Positions 23,570 to 32,324 of a DNA stretch of 64,000 bases are shown here, piece after piece (the first letter of the stretch is position 1; the number at the start of each line of letters is the position of its first letter). The translations under genes were made by a program, and so were the position numbers. The notes under the pieces are model-generated. The model was given only the letters and a program-made list of their open reading frames with translations, was not told the DNA's origin and did no database searches. This stretch comes from Rhodococcus xishaensis. GTDB taxonomy: Bacteria; Actinomycetota; Actinomycetes; Mycobacteriales; Mycobacteriaceae. The stretch spans positions 248,001 to 312,000 of the forward strand of contig NZ_RKLO01000005.1 in the NCBI RefSeq assembly GCF_004011825.1, written 5' to 3'.

Positions 23570-24568
23570 ATGAGACGTTTCGGAGCAACGGCCGTAAGGC
23601 GGATCCTCCAAGTTCTCGGTCTCGTCGGAACCCTCGTGGTCACGCTGCTCGGAGGGGCACCCCTGGCGCACACCGCCCCGGAGAACGCCGCGTACGTCGC
23701 AGAAGCCGTCGAGGTGAGCAAAAGCGTGACGCGCGTTTCGGTGTACTCGCCGTCCATGGACCGTGTCATCACGAGCGACGTCATCCATCCCGTCGGGGGC
23801 GGGCCCGCGCCGACTTTCTACCTCCTCACCGGGATCGGCGGCGGCGAAGACGGCATTTCTTGGTTCAACAACACCTCGATCACCGAGTTCTTCGCCGACA
23901 AGCACGTCAACGTGGTGCTGCCGGTTGGCGGCAAGTTCTCGATGTACACCGACTGGGTTGCCGACGACCCGGTGCTCGGGCGCAACAAGTGGCAGACGTT
24001 TCTCACCCGTGAACTTCCGCCGGTGATCGATCGCCAGTTCCAGACCACCGGCGTCAACGCGATCGGCGGGGTGTCGATGGGCGCCGGACCGGTGCTCGAC
24101 CTCGCGATCCAGGCACCGGACGTCTACCGCGCGGTCGGCTCGTACAGCGGGTGTGCACGGACCAGCGACGCCAACGGGCAGGCGATGGTCCGGTCGATGG
24201 TCGAGCTACGCGGCGGCGGTAACGCCGCCAACATGTGGGGTCCGATCGGTGGCCCGCTGTGGGTGCAACACGACCCCTTCGTTCAGGCAGAGAAGTTGCG
24301 AGGCAAGGCCCTGTTTTTGTCGGCTGCGTCCGGGATGCCCGGTGAGATCGACAACCACAATCCGCTGCTGACCATCCCGCAGGCGATCGGTGGTGGTGTC
24401 GTGGAGGCGATCACGCAGGGCTGCACCGCGGTGATGGATGCGCGTCTGCGCTCGCTCGGGATCCCCGCGACGGTCGTCTACCGTGACGAGGGCAGTCACT
24501 CGTGGGGACTGTTCGAGGCCGAGATGCGGGACTCGTGGCCCGTGATCGGGCCGGCGATCGGAGCCTGA
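23570..24568 (+). CDS. Secreted mycolyltransferase/esterase, antigen 85 family
   Basis: A 332-residue exported alpha/beta hydrolase. A signal peptide (about residues 1-38) ends near LAHTAPENA. The catalytic nucleophile is serine in GGVSMGAG (about residue 168), and the C-terminal histidine is in DEGSHSWGLFEAEM. These are features of antigen-85/corynomycolyltransferases, which attach mycolates to trehalose and arabinogalactan. ATG at 23570 is supported by GGAGG seven bases before. It stands alone rather than in an fbpA-type cluster, so its acceptor is uncertain. The HAD gene starts 14 bp downstream. Confidence 0.9.
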   Translation: MRRFGATAVRRILQVLGLVGTLVVTLLGGAPLAHTAPENAAYVAEAVEVSKSVTRVSVYSPSMDRVITSDVIHPVGGGPAPTFYLLTGIGGGEDGISWFNNTSITEFFADKHVNVVLPVGGKFSMYTDWVADDPVLGRNKWQTFLTRELPPVIDRQFQTTGVNAIGGVSMGAGPVLDLAIQAPDVYRAVGSYSGCARTSDANGQAMVRSMVELRGGGNAANMWGPIGGPLWVQHDPFVQAEKLRGKALFLSAASGMPGEIDNHNPLLTIPQAIGGGVVEAITQGCTAVMDARLRSLGIPATVVYRDEGSHSWGLFEAEMRDSWPVIGPAIGA

Positions 24569-24582
24569 CGGATACTGGGGTC

Positions 24583-25380
24583 GTGAGTACCGAAGAACGG
24601 AACCCCGGCTGGGCCTATCTCATGGACATGGACGGGGTGCTCGTCCATGAGGAACACATCATCCCCGGTGCGGACGCCTTCCTGGCGGAGCTGCAGGAGT
24701 CCGGAACACCCTTCATCGTCCTGACGAACAACTCCATCCGGACCCCGCGCGATCTGCGCGCCCGGTTGCTGCGCAGCGGACTCGACATTCCCGAGAAGTC
24801 GATCTGGACGTCGGCGCTGGCCACGGCGAACTTCCTGGACAACCAGCGTCCCGGCGGAAGTGCCTACGTCGTGGGCGAATCCGGGCTCACCACGGCACTG
24901 CACGAGATCGGGTACGTCCTCACCGACAACGACCCCGACTACGTCGTTCTGGGCGAGACGCGGACCTACTCGTTCGAGGCGATCACGACCGCCATCCGTC
25001 TGGTCGAACGCGGCGCTCGGTTCATAGCGACCAACCCGGACGCCACCGGCCCGTCCCGCGACGGTTCGCTGCCGGCGACGGGATCGGTCGCGGCGCTCAT
25101 CACCCGGGCCACCGGCCGTGACCCGTACTACGTGGGCAAGCCGAACCCGTTGATGATGCGGTCGGCGCTGCGGGCGATCGGCGCCCACTCCGAGAGCACA
25201 CTGATGATCGGCGACCGGATGGACACCGACGTGGTGGCCGGCCTCGAGGCGGGCCTGCAGACCATCCTCGTCCTCACCGGTATCTCCACCCGCGGGACCG
25301 TCGAGATGTTCCCGTACCGGCCGACCCGCGTGCTCGACTCGGTGGCAGATCTGGTGGGACACACCGCGAACCCGTTCTGA
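24583..25380 (+). CDS. HAD-IIA family sugar phosphatase (NagD-like)
   Basis: A 265-residue HAD phosphatase. Motif I is LMDMDGVLVHEEH with the nucleophilic aspartate, motif II is VLTNNSIRTP, motif III is the lysine in YVGKPNPLMM and motif IV is MIGDRMDTDV. The C2 cap between motifs places it in subclass IIA, as NagD and phosphoglycolate/p-nitrophenyl phosphatases. GTG at 24583 directly follows GGGG and gives the usual length. It is 14 bp after the mycolyltransferase and probably co-transcribed, although no functional link is obvious. Confidence 0.92.
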   Translation: MSTEERNPGWAYLMDMDGVLVHEEHIIPGADAFLAELQESGTPFIVLTNNSIRTPRDLRARLLRSGLDIPEKSIWTSALATANFLDNQRPGGSAYVVGESGLTTALHEIGYVLTDNDPDYVVLGETRTYSFEAITTAIRLVERGARFIATNPDATGPSRDGSLPATGSVAALITRATGRDPYYVGKPNPLMMRSALRAIGAHSESTLMIGDRMDTDVVAGLEAGLQTILVLTGISTRGTVEMFPYRPTRVLDSVADLVGHTANPF

Positions 25381-25391
25381 ACCAGAGTCTT

Positions 25392-25409
25392 TGACCCCAT
25401 TGCGGGTCA
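25392..25409. terminator. Possible bidirectional terminator
   Basis: TGACCC and GGGTCA face each other across a six-base loop between the convergent HAD and beta-lactamase-like genes. The right arm overlaps the stop codon at 25407-25409. The stem is only 6 bp and no T-run follows, so this is a weak call. Confidence 0.35.
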
Positions 25410-26549
25410 CCCGATTGCGGCGTACGTGGCCTCGAGCAGACGGTAGGCGCGGCGGTCACCCGCGAAGTAGTCACGCTTGAGGTTTGGCACGAACGCGAAC
25501 GAGAGGCCGCGGTCGGGGTCCCCGAGTCCGACGGCGCCGCCCGCTCCCGGGTGCCCGAACACACTCGCGCGGGCGGCCTCGGGCAGCTCGAAACTCTGTG
25601 CAGGAAGCATGAACCCGAGTCCATAGGCACTGTCGGTCAACAGCACCCGGTCCCGACCGCGGACTCGTTCACGCAGCGCGTCCCGCAGTGTCTCGGCACG
25701 CAGAGTCACCCCTTGCATGAGATCCCGGTAGAACCGGGCCAGCCCACGCGCCGTGGCGACCATGCCCGACGCCGGCCAGCCAGCGGACAGCATTGCCGGA
25801 TGGTTGAATGACGCAATCGGGTTGGTCGTCGCCCGGAACAGCAGCGAACCTGGCTCGGAGTAGGCTGCGCTGATCCGGGTCTGGGTCGCGGTATCGGTGA
25901 GCGGCGATTCAGGTTCCCCGCGGCGAGGGACGCTGATCCGGGCCGCGCGCGCAATGGTCTCGGATGGAGCCCCGATCCACAGGTCCGAGCTGAACTCGTC
26001 GCGCGCGAACCGTCCCACCGTTGTCCCCGTGTGGCGGCGGACCAACTCGCCGATCAGCCAACCGAACGTGAGGGCGTGATAGCCGTGCGCGGTCCCGGGC
26101 TCCCACTCGGGTGCCTGGCGGGCAAGACGCTCGGCCGTCGCGACCGGATCCGCCGCATCCGCCACCGAAATCGGACCGTCGAACGCCGGCAGCCCGGCCT
26201 GGTGGGTGAGCAGGTGCTCTACAGTAATCTCGTCCTTGCCGTTCACCGCGAACTCCGGCCACCACCGCGCGACGGGCTCGTCGAGTGCGACGTGGCCGCG
26301 TTCGGCGAGCAGCAGCGCCGCCGCCGTCGTCACCGCCTTCGTGCACGAGAACACCACACACGGGGTGTCGCGCAACCACGGCCGTCCGGTGCGCCGGTCC
26401 GCCACACCGCCCCACAGGTCGACGACCGGGAGGCCGTTGAGAAACACCGCCACCGCGGCGCCCAGATTCGACCCGTCCGCGAAGCTCTCCTCGAACACTT
26501 CCCGGACGCCCTCGAACGCCGAATCACAGTGACCCTGTACAGATGTCAT
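25407..26549 (-). CDS. Beta-lactamase-related serine hydrolase (class C / EstB-like)
   Basis: A 380-residue protein with the SxxK motif in FSCTKAVTTAAA (about residues 68-79), LLTHQAGLPAF and a C-terminal GHPGAGGAVGLGDP, the pattern of family S12 esterases and carboxypeptidases. The YxN element is replaced by GYHALTFG, as in many esterases, so beta-lactam resistance should not be assumed. ATG at 26549 has GAGG five bases upstream; GTG at 26555 adds two residues. No signal peptide, so probably cytoplasmic. Similar proteins hydrolyse short esters or lipids in mycobacteria (Lip family). Confidence 0.88.
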   Translation of the reverse strand: MTSVQGHCDSAFEGVREVFEESFADGSNLGAAVAVFLNGLPVVDLWGGVADRRTGRPWLRDTPCVVFSCTKAVTTAAALLLAERGHVALDEPVARWWPEFAVNGKDEITVEHLLTHQAGLPAFDGPISVADAADPVATAERLARQAPEWEPGTAHGYHALTFGWLIGELVRRHTGTTVGRFARDEFSSDLWIGAPSETIARAARISVPRRGEPESPLTDTATQTRISAAYSEPGSLLFRATTNPIASFNHPAMLSAGWPASGMVATARGLARFYRDLMQGVTLRAETLRDALRERVRGRDRVLLTDSAYGLGFMLPAQSFELPEAARASVFGHPGAGGAVGLGDPDRGLSFAFVPNLKRDYFAGDRRAYRLLEATYAAIG

Positions 26550-26669
26550 AAACACCTCGAATCGGGCACGCCCCCGCGTCCCCGAGTGCCAGGTTAGGCC
26601 GCCCGCCGCAAGAGCGCGACCGAATCCGCCCGGTATCCACTCCTCGCGCTCACGCTCGGGCAGAGGCCG

Positions 26670-27905
26670 TCAGCGCAACGCCTGTGCCAGATCCTCGAGC
26701 AGGTCCTCTGGATCTTCCAGGCCCACCGAGATCCGCACAACGCCGTCGGACAGGCCGATCGCGGCACGTCCCTCCGGTCCCATCGCACGGTGCGTCGTGG
26801 TGGCCGGGTGGGTGACGAGCGTCTTGGAGTCCCCGAGGTTGTTGGAGATGTCGACGACGCGCAGCTTGTTCAGAACCTCGAACGCCCGCTTCTTGGCGGC
26901 GTCCTCTCCGCCTCCCGGCGGGGTTTCCAGCTCGAACGTGACGACGGTGCCACCACCGCTCATCTGTGACTTCGCCAGGTCGTGCTGTGGATGCGACTCG
27001 AGGAACGGGTACTTGACCCAGCCCACCGACGCCTCGGCCTCCAGGAACTGCGCGATCCGAAGCGCACTGTCCGTCGAGTGGCGCACCCGCAGCGGCATCG
27101 TCTCGAGGCCCTTGAGCAGGGTGTGCGCGTTGAATGGGCTCAGCGCCGGACCGGTGTGCCGGACGAGCTGCTGCACCGGACCGTCGATGTAGTCCTGCGG
27201 GCCGAGGATCGCGCCACCGAGGACGCGGCCCTGGCCGTCGATGTGCTTGGTGCCCGAGTAGACGATCACGTCGGCACCGAGGTCGAGGCTGCGCTGGAGC
27301 AGCGGTGTCGCGAAGACGTTGTCGATGACCACCTTCGCACCGGCGGCGTGTGCCATCTCGGACACCTTGCGGACGTCGACGAGGGTTTGCATCGGGTTCG
27401 AAGGCGTTTCGAAGAACACGGCCGTGGTCGGCACTGACAGCGCCTGTTCCCACTGGTCGAGGTCCTCGCCGTCGACGAACACGGTCTCCACGCCCCATCG
27501 GGGCAGGATCTCGTTGCACACCACGAAGCACGACCCGAACAGGCTGCGGGCCGCGACGAGGCGATCGCCCTCGGCGAGCAGCGCACCGAGCGAGGTGAAC
27601 ACCGCGGACATCCCGGACGCGGTCGCGTAGCAGCCCTCGGCACCGTCGAGTAGCCGCAGGCGTTCCTCGAACATCTTCACGGTCGGGTTCCCGTACCGGG
27701 AGTAGACGAAGTGCTCGATGTCGCCGGCGAACGCCTGCTCAGCAGCTTCAGCGGACTCGTACACGAATCCCGAGTTGAGATAGATCGCCTCGGACGTCTC
27801 CTCGAATCCCGATCGCAGGGTGCCGCCGCGGACGCCGACCGTAGCCGGGCGCACCGAATCGGGCAGCACCCGCCGGAAGGAACCACCTTGCGGGATGCTG
27901 CTCAT
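26670..27905 (-). CDS. metZ: O-succinylhomoserine sulfhydrylase MetZ
   Basis: A PLP-dependent Cys/Met-metabolism enzyme of 411 residues that makes homocysteine from O-succinyl (or acetyl) homoserine and sulfide. Key parts are YSRYGNPTVKMFEERL, GCYATASGMSAVF, VIDNVFATPLLQ and the PLP lysine in VIVYSGTKHIDGQGRVLGG. The ATG at 27905 has GGAGG seven bases upstream; the longer frame to 28067 is rejected because it runs through the rhodanese gene. It overlaps the rhodanese stop as ATGA. M. tuberculosis Rv0390-Rv0391 has the same pair. Confidence 0.95.
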   Translation of the reverse strand: MSSIPQGGSFRRVLPDSVRPATVGVRGGTLRSGFEETSEAIYLNSGFVYESAEAAEQAFAGDIEHFVYSRYGNPTVKMFEERLRLLDGAEGCYATASGMSAVFTSLGALLAEGDRLVAARSLFGSCFVVCNEILPRWGVETVFVDGEDLDQWEQALSVPTTAVFFETPSNPMQTLVDVRKVSEMAHAAGAKVVIDNVFATPLLQRSLDLGADVIVYSGTKHIDGQGRVLGGAILGPQDYIDGPVQQLVRHTGPALSPFNAHTLLKGLETMPLRVRHSTDSALRIAQFLEAEASVGWVKYPFLESHPQHDLAKSQMSGGGTVVTFELETPPGGGEDAAKKRAFEVLNKLRVVDISNNLGDSKTLVTHPATTTHRAMGPEGRAAIGLSDGVVRISVGLEDPEDLLEDLAQALR

Positions 27906-28348
27906 GACTGCCTCCATGGCAGGCCCACGGCCCGCCAGCCCGTGGTGCCGCGGTGCCCGTCCGCGCCCAGCCCGCCCTCGAAGCCGTCGAGCACGTTGTA
28001 GGAGGGACCGATGCCGGCCGCGGTCGCGGCCTCGGCTGCACCGATGGAACGTTGACCCGAGCGACACAGGAAGATCACCGGACGGGTCTGCTCGTCCCCA
28101 GCGGTCTCACTCTCAAGTGTGCCGACGATTCCGGCCGCGCCGAGCTGGTCGACGAAGGACTCGTTGGGCGCGCCGCTGGGGTAGCTCACCCATTCGACGA
28201 GCACGGTCCGGCGGTCGATCGACGTCGTGTCGGGGACCCCGACGTAGCGCCATTCCGCGTCGGTTCGCACATCCACGAGCACGGCTTCCGGATGTGCACG
28301 CAACATGTCCCATGCCTGCTGCGGCGTTATGTCACCTGCGTAGCTCAC
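27902..28348 (-). CDS. Rhodanese-domain protein
   Basis: A single-domain rhodanese of 148 residues. The active-site loop is FLCRSGQRSIGAA with the persulfide cysteine; AVLVDVRTDAEWRYVGVPD is the usual N-terminal signature. GTG at 28348, preceded by GGAAAGCTGGTGAA, gives a complete domain. It is translationally coupled to metZ by an ATGA overlap, which suggests it supplies or channels sulfide/persulfide sulfur for homocysteine synthesis; this is inference from context. Upstream in-frame codons to 28708 have no domain match. Confidence 0.9.
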   Translation of the reverse strand: MSYAGDITPQQAWDMLRAHPEAVLVDVRTDAEWRYVGVPDTTSIDRRTVLVEWVSYPSGAPNESFVDQLGAAGIVGTLESETAGDEQTRPVIFLCRSGQRSIGAAEAATAAGIGPSYNVLDGFEGGLGADGHRGTTGWRAVGLPWRQS

Positions 28349-28820
28349 TTCACCAGCTTTCCACAGCGCCCCATCGGGCGCAGAGCACGGATCGACGGCA
28401 ATTCCGATCATCACGATCGTGACTATTGACACGGCGGGAAGGATCGGTTCCACCGCCGCGCGCCGGAGGCCCTCGGCGGGATCGTGCCGGTCTTCCATAC
28501 CTGCGTTTTCGCCGCCTCCGAGGAGTCGGAGACCGCCCGAGTCCAGGGCGATCGAGACCACAAACGCCGGTTGTGCCCCCTCAAGGCAGAGCACAGTACC
28601 TGGAGGAAGCTCACACCGGCCGCATGGGTCCTGGCGGCTTCCGGGCTCTAGCATGAAGGCAGGTGCGGTCACGCCGTGAGGCTGTTTGGCACGGTAGCCG
28701 CCACCCACGACAGCCCTACGGCACCCGGGGTTAGGTGGGACTCACTTCACCAGGAGTCGCACGTACGCTGTCACTCGAGCACAAGCACGTTCGCCCAATC
28801 GAAAAGGTAGTTCGCCTCAG
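28349..28820. other. Long divergent intergenic region between rhodanese-metZ and fprA
   Basis: About 470 bp without a convincing gene. Short open frames on both strands here do not resemble any protein I know. The region should contain both promoters. It holds one perfect 12-bp palindrome (28411-28422). I looked for a SAM riboswitch ahead of metZ and did not find the conserved core. Confidence 0.5.
28411..28422. promoter_or_regulatory. Perfect palindrome, possible operator
   Basis: TCACGATCGTGA reads the same on both strands and lies 63 bp before the rhodanese start. A dimeric regulator of the rhodanese-metZ operon could bind it; there is no regulator gene beside it, so the call rests on symmetry and position only. 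Confidence 0.3.
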
Positions 28821-30209
28821 ATGACTGACCAGACTCGTCCACTGCGCGTGGCCATCGTCGGCGCCGGCCCGGCCGGCATCTACGCTGCCGACGCGCTCAT
28901 GAAGTCCGACGCCGAGGTGAGCATCGACCTGTTCGAGCGGATGCCGGCACCGTTCGGGCTGATCCGGTACGGCGTAGCCCCGGACCATCCGCGGATCAAG
29001 GGCATCATCACCGCGCTCCACAAGGTTCTCGACAAGGACGCGGTCCGACTGCTCGGCAACATCGACTACGGCACCGACATCACCCTCGAGGACCTGCGCA
29101 GCTTCTACGACGCGGTCATCTTCTCCACCGGCGCCAACGCAGACCGCGCCCTCGACATCCCCGGCATCGGGCTCGACGGCTCCTACGGCGCTGCGGACTT
29201 CGTGTCCTGGTACGACGGACACCCGGACGTGCCCCGCACTTGGCCGCTCGAGGCCGAGAAGGTCGCGGTTCTCGGTGTCGGCAACGTCGCGCTCGACGTC
29301 GCGCGGGTGCTGGCCAAGACCGGCGACGAGTTGCTGCCGACGGAGATCCCCGCGAACGTCTACGAAGGTCTGAAGAGCAACAAGGCCGTCGAGGTCCACG
29401 TGTTCGGCCGCCGCGGGCCGGCGCAGGCGAAGTTCACGCCGCTCGAGCTGCGCGAGCTCGACCATTCCCCGAACATCGAGGTGATCGTCGACCCGGAGGA
29501 CATCGACTACGACGAGGGCTCCGAGGCCGCGCGCCGCGCCTCCAAGCAGGTCGACATGGTCGCCAACACGCTGCAGGACTGGGCCATCCGCGACCAGGGG
29601 GACCGTCCACACAAGCTGTTCCTGCACTTCTTCGAGTCCCCTCACGAGATCCTCGGTGAGGACGGCAAGGTCGTCGGATTGAGAACCGAGCGAACCGAAC
29701 TCGACGGCACCGGCAACGTCCGTGGCACCGGCAAGTTCAACGACTGGGACGTACAGGCCGTCTACCGGGCCGTGGGCTACCTGTCGCAGAACATCCCATC
29801 GATCCCGTTCGACGATCAGGCGGGCACCGTCCCCAACGAAGCCGGACGCGTGCTGCGTGATCCGAGTCCCGCTCCCGACGGCGACGAGGGCCGCTACGTC
29901 CCCGCCACCTACGTGACCGGCTGGATCAAGCGTGGCCCGGTCGGCCTCATCGGCCACACCAAGGGCGACGCGAACGAGACCATCGCATGCCTGCTCGAGG
30001 ACGCCCCCCACTTCACCGAGCCGGCGAACCCGTCCCCGGATGCGGTCATAGAACTCCTCGAGGGCAGGGGCGTCCCCTACACCACGTGGCAGGGCTGGTA
30101 CCGCCTCGACGCCCACGAGCGGTCGCTCGGCGAGCCCGAGGGCCGCGAACGCATCAAGGTTGTCGAGCGCGAGGACATGCTCCGCGCCAGCGAGCCGCAC
30201 AAGGCCTGA
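28821..30209 (+). CDS. fprA: NADPH-ferredoxin reductase FprA
   Basis: A 462-residue flavoprotein of the adrenodoxin-reductase type that passes electrons from NADPH to ferredoxins. It shows an FAD Rossmann motif VAIVGAGPAGIYAADAL (residues 10-26), PFGLIRYGVAPDHPRIK, the NADP-binding VLGVGNVALDVARVL and HVFGRRGPAQAKFT, and the C-terminal TGWIKRGPVGLIGHTKGDA. Length and motifs match mycobacterial FprA (Rv3106). Monocistronic: an 18-bp hairpin follows. Confidence 0.96.
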   Translation: MTDQTRPLRVAIVGAGPAGIYAADALMKSDAEVSIDLFERMPAPFGLIRYGVAPDHPRIKGIITALHKVLDKDAVRLLGNIDYGTDITLEDLRSFYDAVIFSTGANADRALDIPGIGLDGSYGAADFVSWYDGHPDVPRTWPLEAEKVAVLGVGNVALDVARVLAKTGDELLPTEIPANVYEGLKSNKAVEVHVFGRRGPAQAKFTPLELRELDHSPNIEVIVDPEDIDYDEGSEAARRASKQVDMVANTLQDWAIRDQGDRPHKLFLHFFESPHEILGEDGKVVGLRTERTELDGTGNVRGTGKFNDWDVQAVYRAVGYLSQNIPSIPFDDQAGTVPNEAGRVLRDPSPAPDGDEGRYVPATYVTGWIKRGPVGLIGHTKGDANETIACLLEDAPHFTEPANPSPDAVIELLEGRGVPYTTWQGWYRLDAHERSLGEPEGRERIKVVEREDMLRASEPHKA

Positions 30210-30221
30210 CGCTCCTAGCTG

Positions 30222-30263
30222 GGAGGGCCGTTTCACGCGCTACCGGCGCGTGGAGCGGCCCTC
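30222..30263. terminator. Long hairpin after fprA
   Basis: The arms 30222-30239 and 30246-30263 can pair over 18 bp, with two G-U wobbles, around the six-base loop CTACCG. It follows the fprA stop by 12 bp. There is no T-run, as is common for actinobacterial terminators. It ends 27 bp before the next gene, so read-through is probably blocked. Confidence 0.8.
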
Positions 30264-30290
30264 CAGCCGTTCAGCAGGCATTATGAAACC

Positions 30291-31034
30291 GTGTTTGACG
30301 CACACGTCCACATCATCGACCCCCGGTTCCCACTGGTGGAGAACAACGGCTACCTGCCCGATCCGTTCACGATCGACGACTACCACCGACGGATGGTGGG
30401 GTTGGGAGTGGACGGTGGCGCCGTTGTGACCGCGTCGTATCAGGGCACCCTCGGCCGCCCGGGTCTGCTGGCCGCGTTGGAAGAACTCGGCGAAGGCTGG
30501 GTGGGCGTCACCCATCTCGATCCCGACGCCACCGACGAGGACATCGTCGCGCTCGACCGTGCCGGGGTGCGCGGGGTGCGGTTCAACCTGCGACGCAGCG
30601 CCACCGACGTGCAGGTCCTGACATCGCAGGCCCTGCGCGCCCACGAACTGGTGGGCTGGCACGCCGAGTTCTACGTGGACGCCACGCTGCTGCTGTCGCT
30701 CGAACCGGTGTTCGCCAAGCTTCCCGCCGTGAGCATCGACCACCTGGGGATGTCGACCCGCGGGCTGAGCTACCTGCTCAATCTCGTCGACCGCGGCGCC
30801 AAGGTGAAGGCCACCGGCTTCGGGCGCGCCTCCATCGACGACATCGGTTCCGTGCTGCGCCGGATCCACGCCGTCAACCCCAAGGCCCTGATGTTCGGCA
30901 CCGACCTGCCCGGCACCCGCGCGCGCCGCGCCTTCGAGGCCGCCGACATCGACATCATCGCCGACGCCGTCGGCGACGACCTCGAGGCGGTTCTCGGCGG
31001 CAACGCCCGCGAGTGGTACCGCTGCCCGCCCTGA
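30291..31034 (+). CDS. Amidohydrolase-superfamily (PDC lactonase-like) metal-dependent hydrolase
   Basis: A 247-residue TIM-barrel hydrolase from GTG 30291. It starts FDAHVHIIDPRFP, the HxH metal motif of the amidohydrolase-2 group, and continues with GVRGVRFNL, SIDHLGM (metal/substrate histidine) and MFGTDLPGTRA (catalytic aspartate), then the usual NAREWYR end where others have NPARLY. The closest named type is 2-pyrone-4,6-dicarboxylate lactonase, but substrate specificity cannot be read. It converges on purT with only 4 bp between stops. Confidence 0.87.
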   Translation: MFDAHVHIIDPRFPLVENNGYLPDPFTIDDYHRRMVGLGVDGGAVVTASYQGTLGRPGLLAALEELGEGWVGVTHLDPDATDEDIVALDRAGVRGVRFNLRRSATDVQVLTSQALRAHELVGWHAEFYVDATLLLSLEPVFAKLPAVSIDHLGMSTRGLSYLLNLVDRGAKVKATGFGRASIDDIGSVLRRIHAVNPKALMFGTDLPGTRARRAFEAADIDIIADAVGDDLEAVLGGNAREWYRCPP

Positions 31035-31038
31035 GCGC

Positions 31039-32241
31039 CTACTCCGGAACGACCACGCGCACCCGTGAGGCGGCCTCGCGGGCCCGCCCGCGTGCCGTCG
31101 TGACATCGGCCCCGGTGGACACCGCCACGCCCATCCGCCGACGCGCGAACGCCTCGGGCTTGCCGAAGAGCCGCAGGTCCGTTTCGGGGACGGCGAGAGC
31201 ATCGGCGACCCCCTCGAACGCCACGCCGACGCCTTCGACGCCGCCATAGATCACTGCGGATGCGCCGGGCGCCGCGAGGGTGGTGTCGACGGGCAGGCCG
31301 AGGATCGCCCGGGCGTGCAGTTCGAACTCCGAGCACCGCTGCGAGCGCAGCGTCACCAGCCCGGTGTCGTGCGGGCGCGGGCTGACCTCCGAGAAGTACA
31401 CGTCGTCACCCTTGACGAACAGCTCGACACCGAAGATGCCGCGACCACCGAGCGCGGTGGTGACCTTCTCCGCGACGTCCCTGGCGGCGGCGAGAGCGGC
31501 GGGGCTCATGGCCTGCGGCTGCCACGACTCGACGTAGTCACCCGAGTCCTGCAGGTGCCCGATCGGTTCGCAGAAGTGAGTGCCGTCGACCGCGCGAACG
31601 GTGAGCTGGGTGATCTCGTAGTCGAAGTCGACGAAGCCCTCGACGATCACTCGACCCTTGTTCACCCGCCCACCGGAAAGCGCATAGTCCCAAGACTTTT
31701 CGAGGTCCTCGACGCTACGGGCCACGGACTGGCCCTTGCCGGACGACGACATCACCGGCTTGATCACGCACGGGAACCCGATCCGCTCGGCCGCGGCCCG
31801 GACCTCGTCGAGAGAGTCCGCGAACGCGTACGGCGACGTCGGCAAGCCCAGGTCCTCGGCGGCGAGGCGGCGGATGCCCTCGCGGTTCATCGTGAGCTGC
31901 GTGGCCCGTGCGGTGGGGATGACGGTGGCGAGGCCGCGCTCCTCGACCTCGGCGAGCGCCTCGGTGGCGATGGCCTCGATCTCGGGCACCACGAAGTGCG
32001 GCCGCTCGTCCTCGATCAGGCGCTGGAGTTGATCGCGATCGCCCATGTCGATGGTGTGCGCCCGGTGGGCGACCTGGTGGCCGGGGGCATCGGCGTAGCG
32101 GTCGACCGCGACCACCTCCACACCGAGGCGCTGCAGTGCGATGATCACCTCCTTGCCCAGTTCACCGGAGCCGAGCAGCATCACGCGGGTCGCGCTAGGG
32201 CTCAGGGGGGTGCCGATTCGGGTGGAGACGTCTTCTCGCAT
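31039..32241 (-). CDS. purT: Formate-dependent phosphoribosylglycinamide formyltransferase PurT
   Basis: An ATP-grasp ligase of 400 residues that formylates GAR with formate and ATP, the folate-independent third step of purine synthesis. It shows [20 protein letters not shown] (31-ish), [34 protein letters not shown] (ATP-binding loop) and [13 protein letters not shown]-like text [18 protein letters not shown]. The ATG at 32241 is chosen because residues before it have no homology pattern. In M. tuberculosis purT (Rv0389) also sits near the rhodanese-metZ pair. Confidence 0.95.
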   Translation of the reverse strand: MREDVSTRIGTPLSPSATRVMLLGSGELGKEVIIALQRLGVEVVAVDRYADAPGHQVAHRAHTIDMGDRDQLQRLIEDERPHFVVPEIEAIATEALAEVEERGLATVIPTARATQLTMNREGIRRLAAEDLGLPTSPYAFADSLDEVRAAAERIGFPCVIKPVMSSSGKGQSVARSVEDLEKSWDYALSGGRVNKGRVIVEGFVDFDYEITQLTVRAVDGTHFCEPIGHLQDSGDYVESWQPQAMSPAALAAARDVAEKVTTALGGRGIFGVELFVKGDDVYFSEVSPRPHDTGLVTLRSQRCSEFELHARAILGLPVDTTLAAPGASAVIYGGVEGVGVAFEGVADALAVPETDLRLFGKPEAFARRRMGVAVSTGADVTTARGRAREAASRVRVVVPE

Positions 32242-32324
32242 GGTCGGACTATATTCGGTCCTCGGTGGTCCTGTGGTGGCGCCCACCGGCCGGCGTCGAT
32301 GTACTCCTTTGCAACACAACTCCT

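Noticed and set aside
25407-26549. Beta-lactam resistance gene
   Set aside because: The SxxK motif is present, but the YxN element is not and there is no signal peptide; an esterase-like role is more likely.
28349-28710. SAM riboswitch or N-terminal extension upstream of the rhodanese gene
   Set aside because: The conserved SAM-binding core strings are missing, and the open frame upstream has no protein-like pattern.
28731-30236. 501-codon open frame on the minus strand through fprA
   Set aside because: It lies antisense to a clear FprA gene; the translation is Val/Asp/Gly-rich with no domain, as expected from GC-rich codon bias on the opposite strand.
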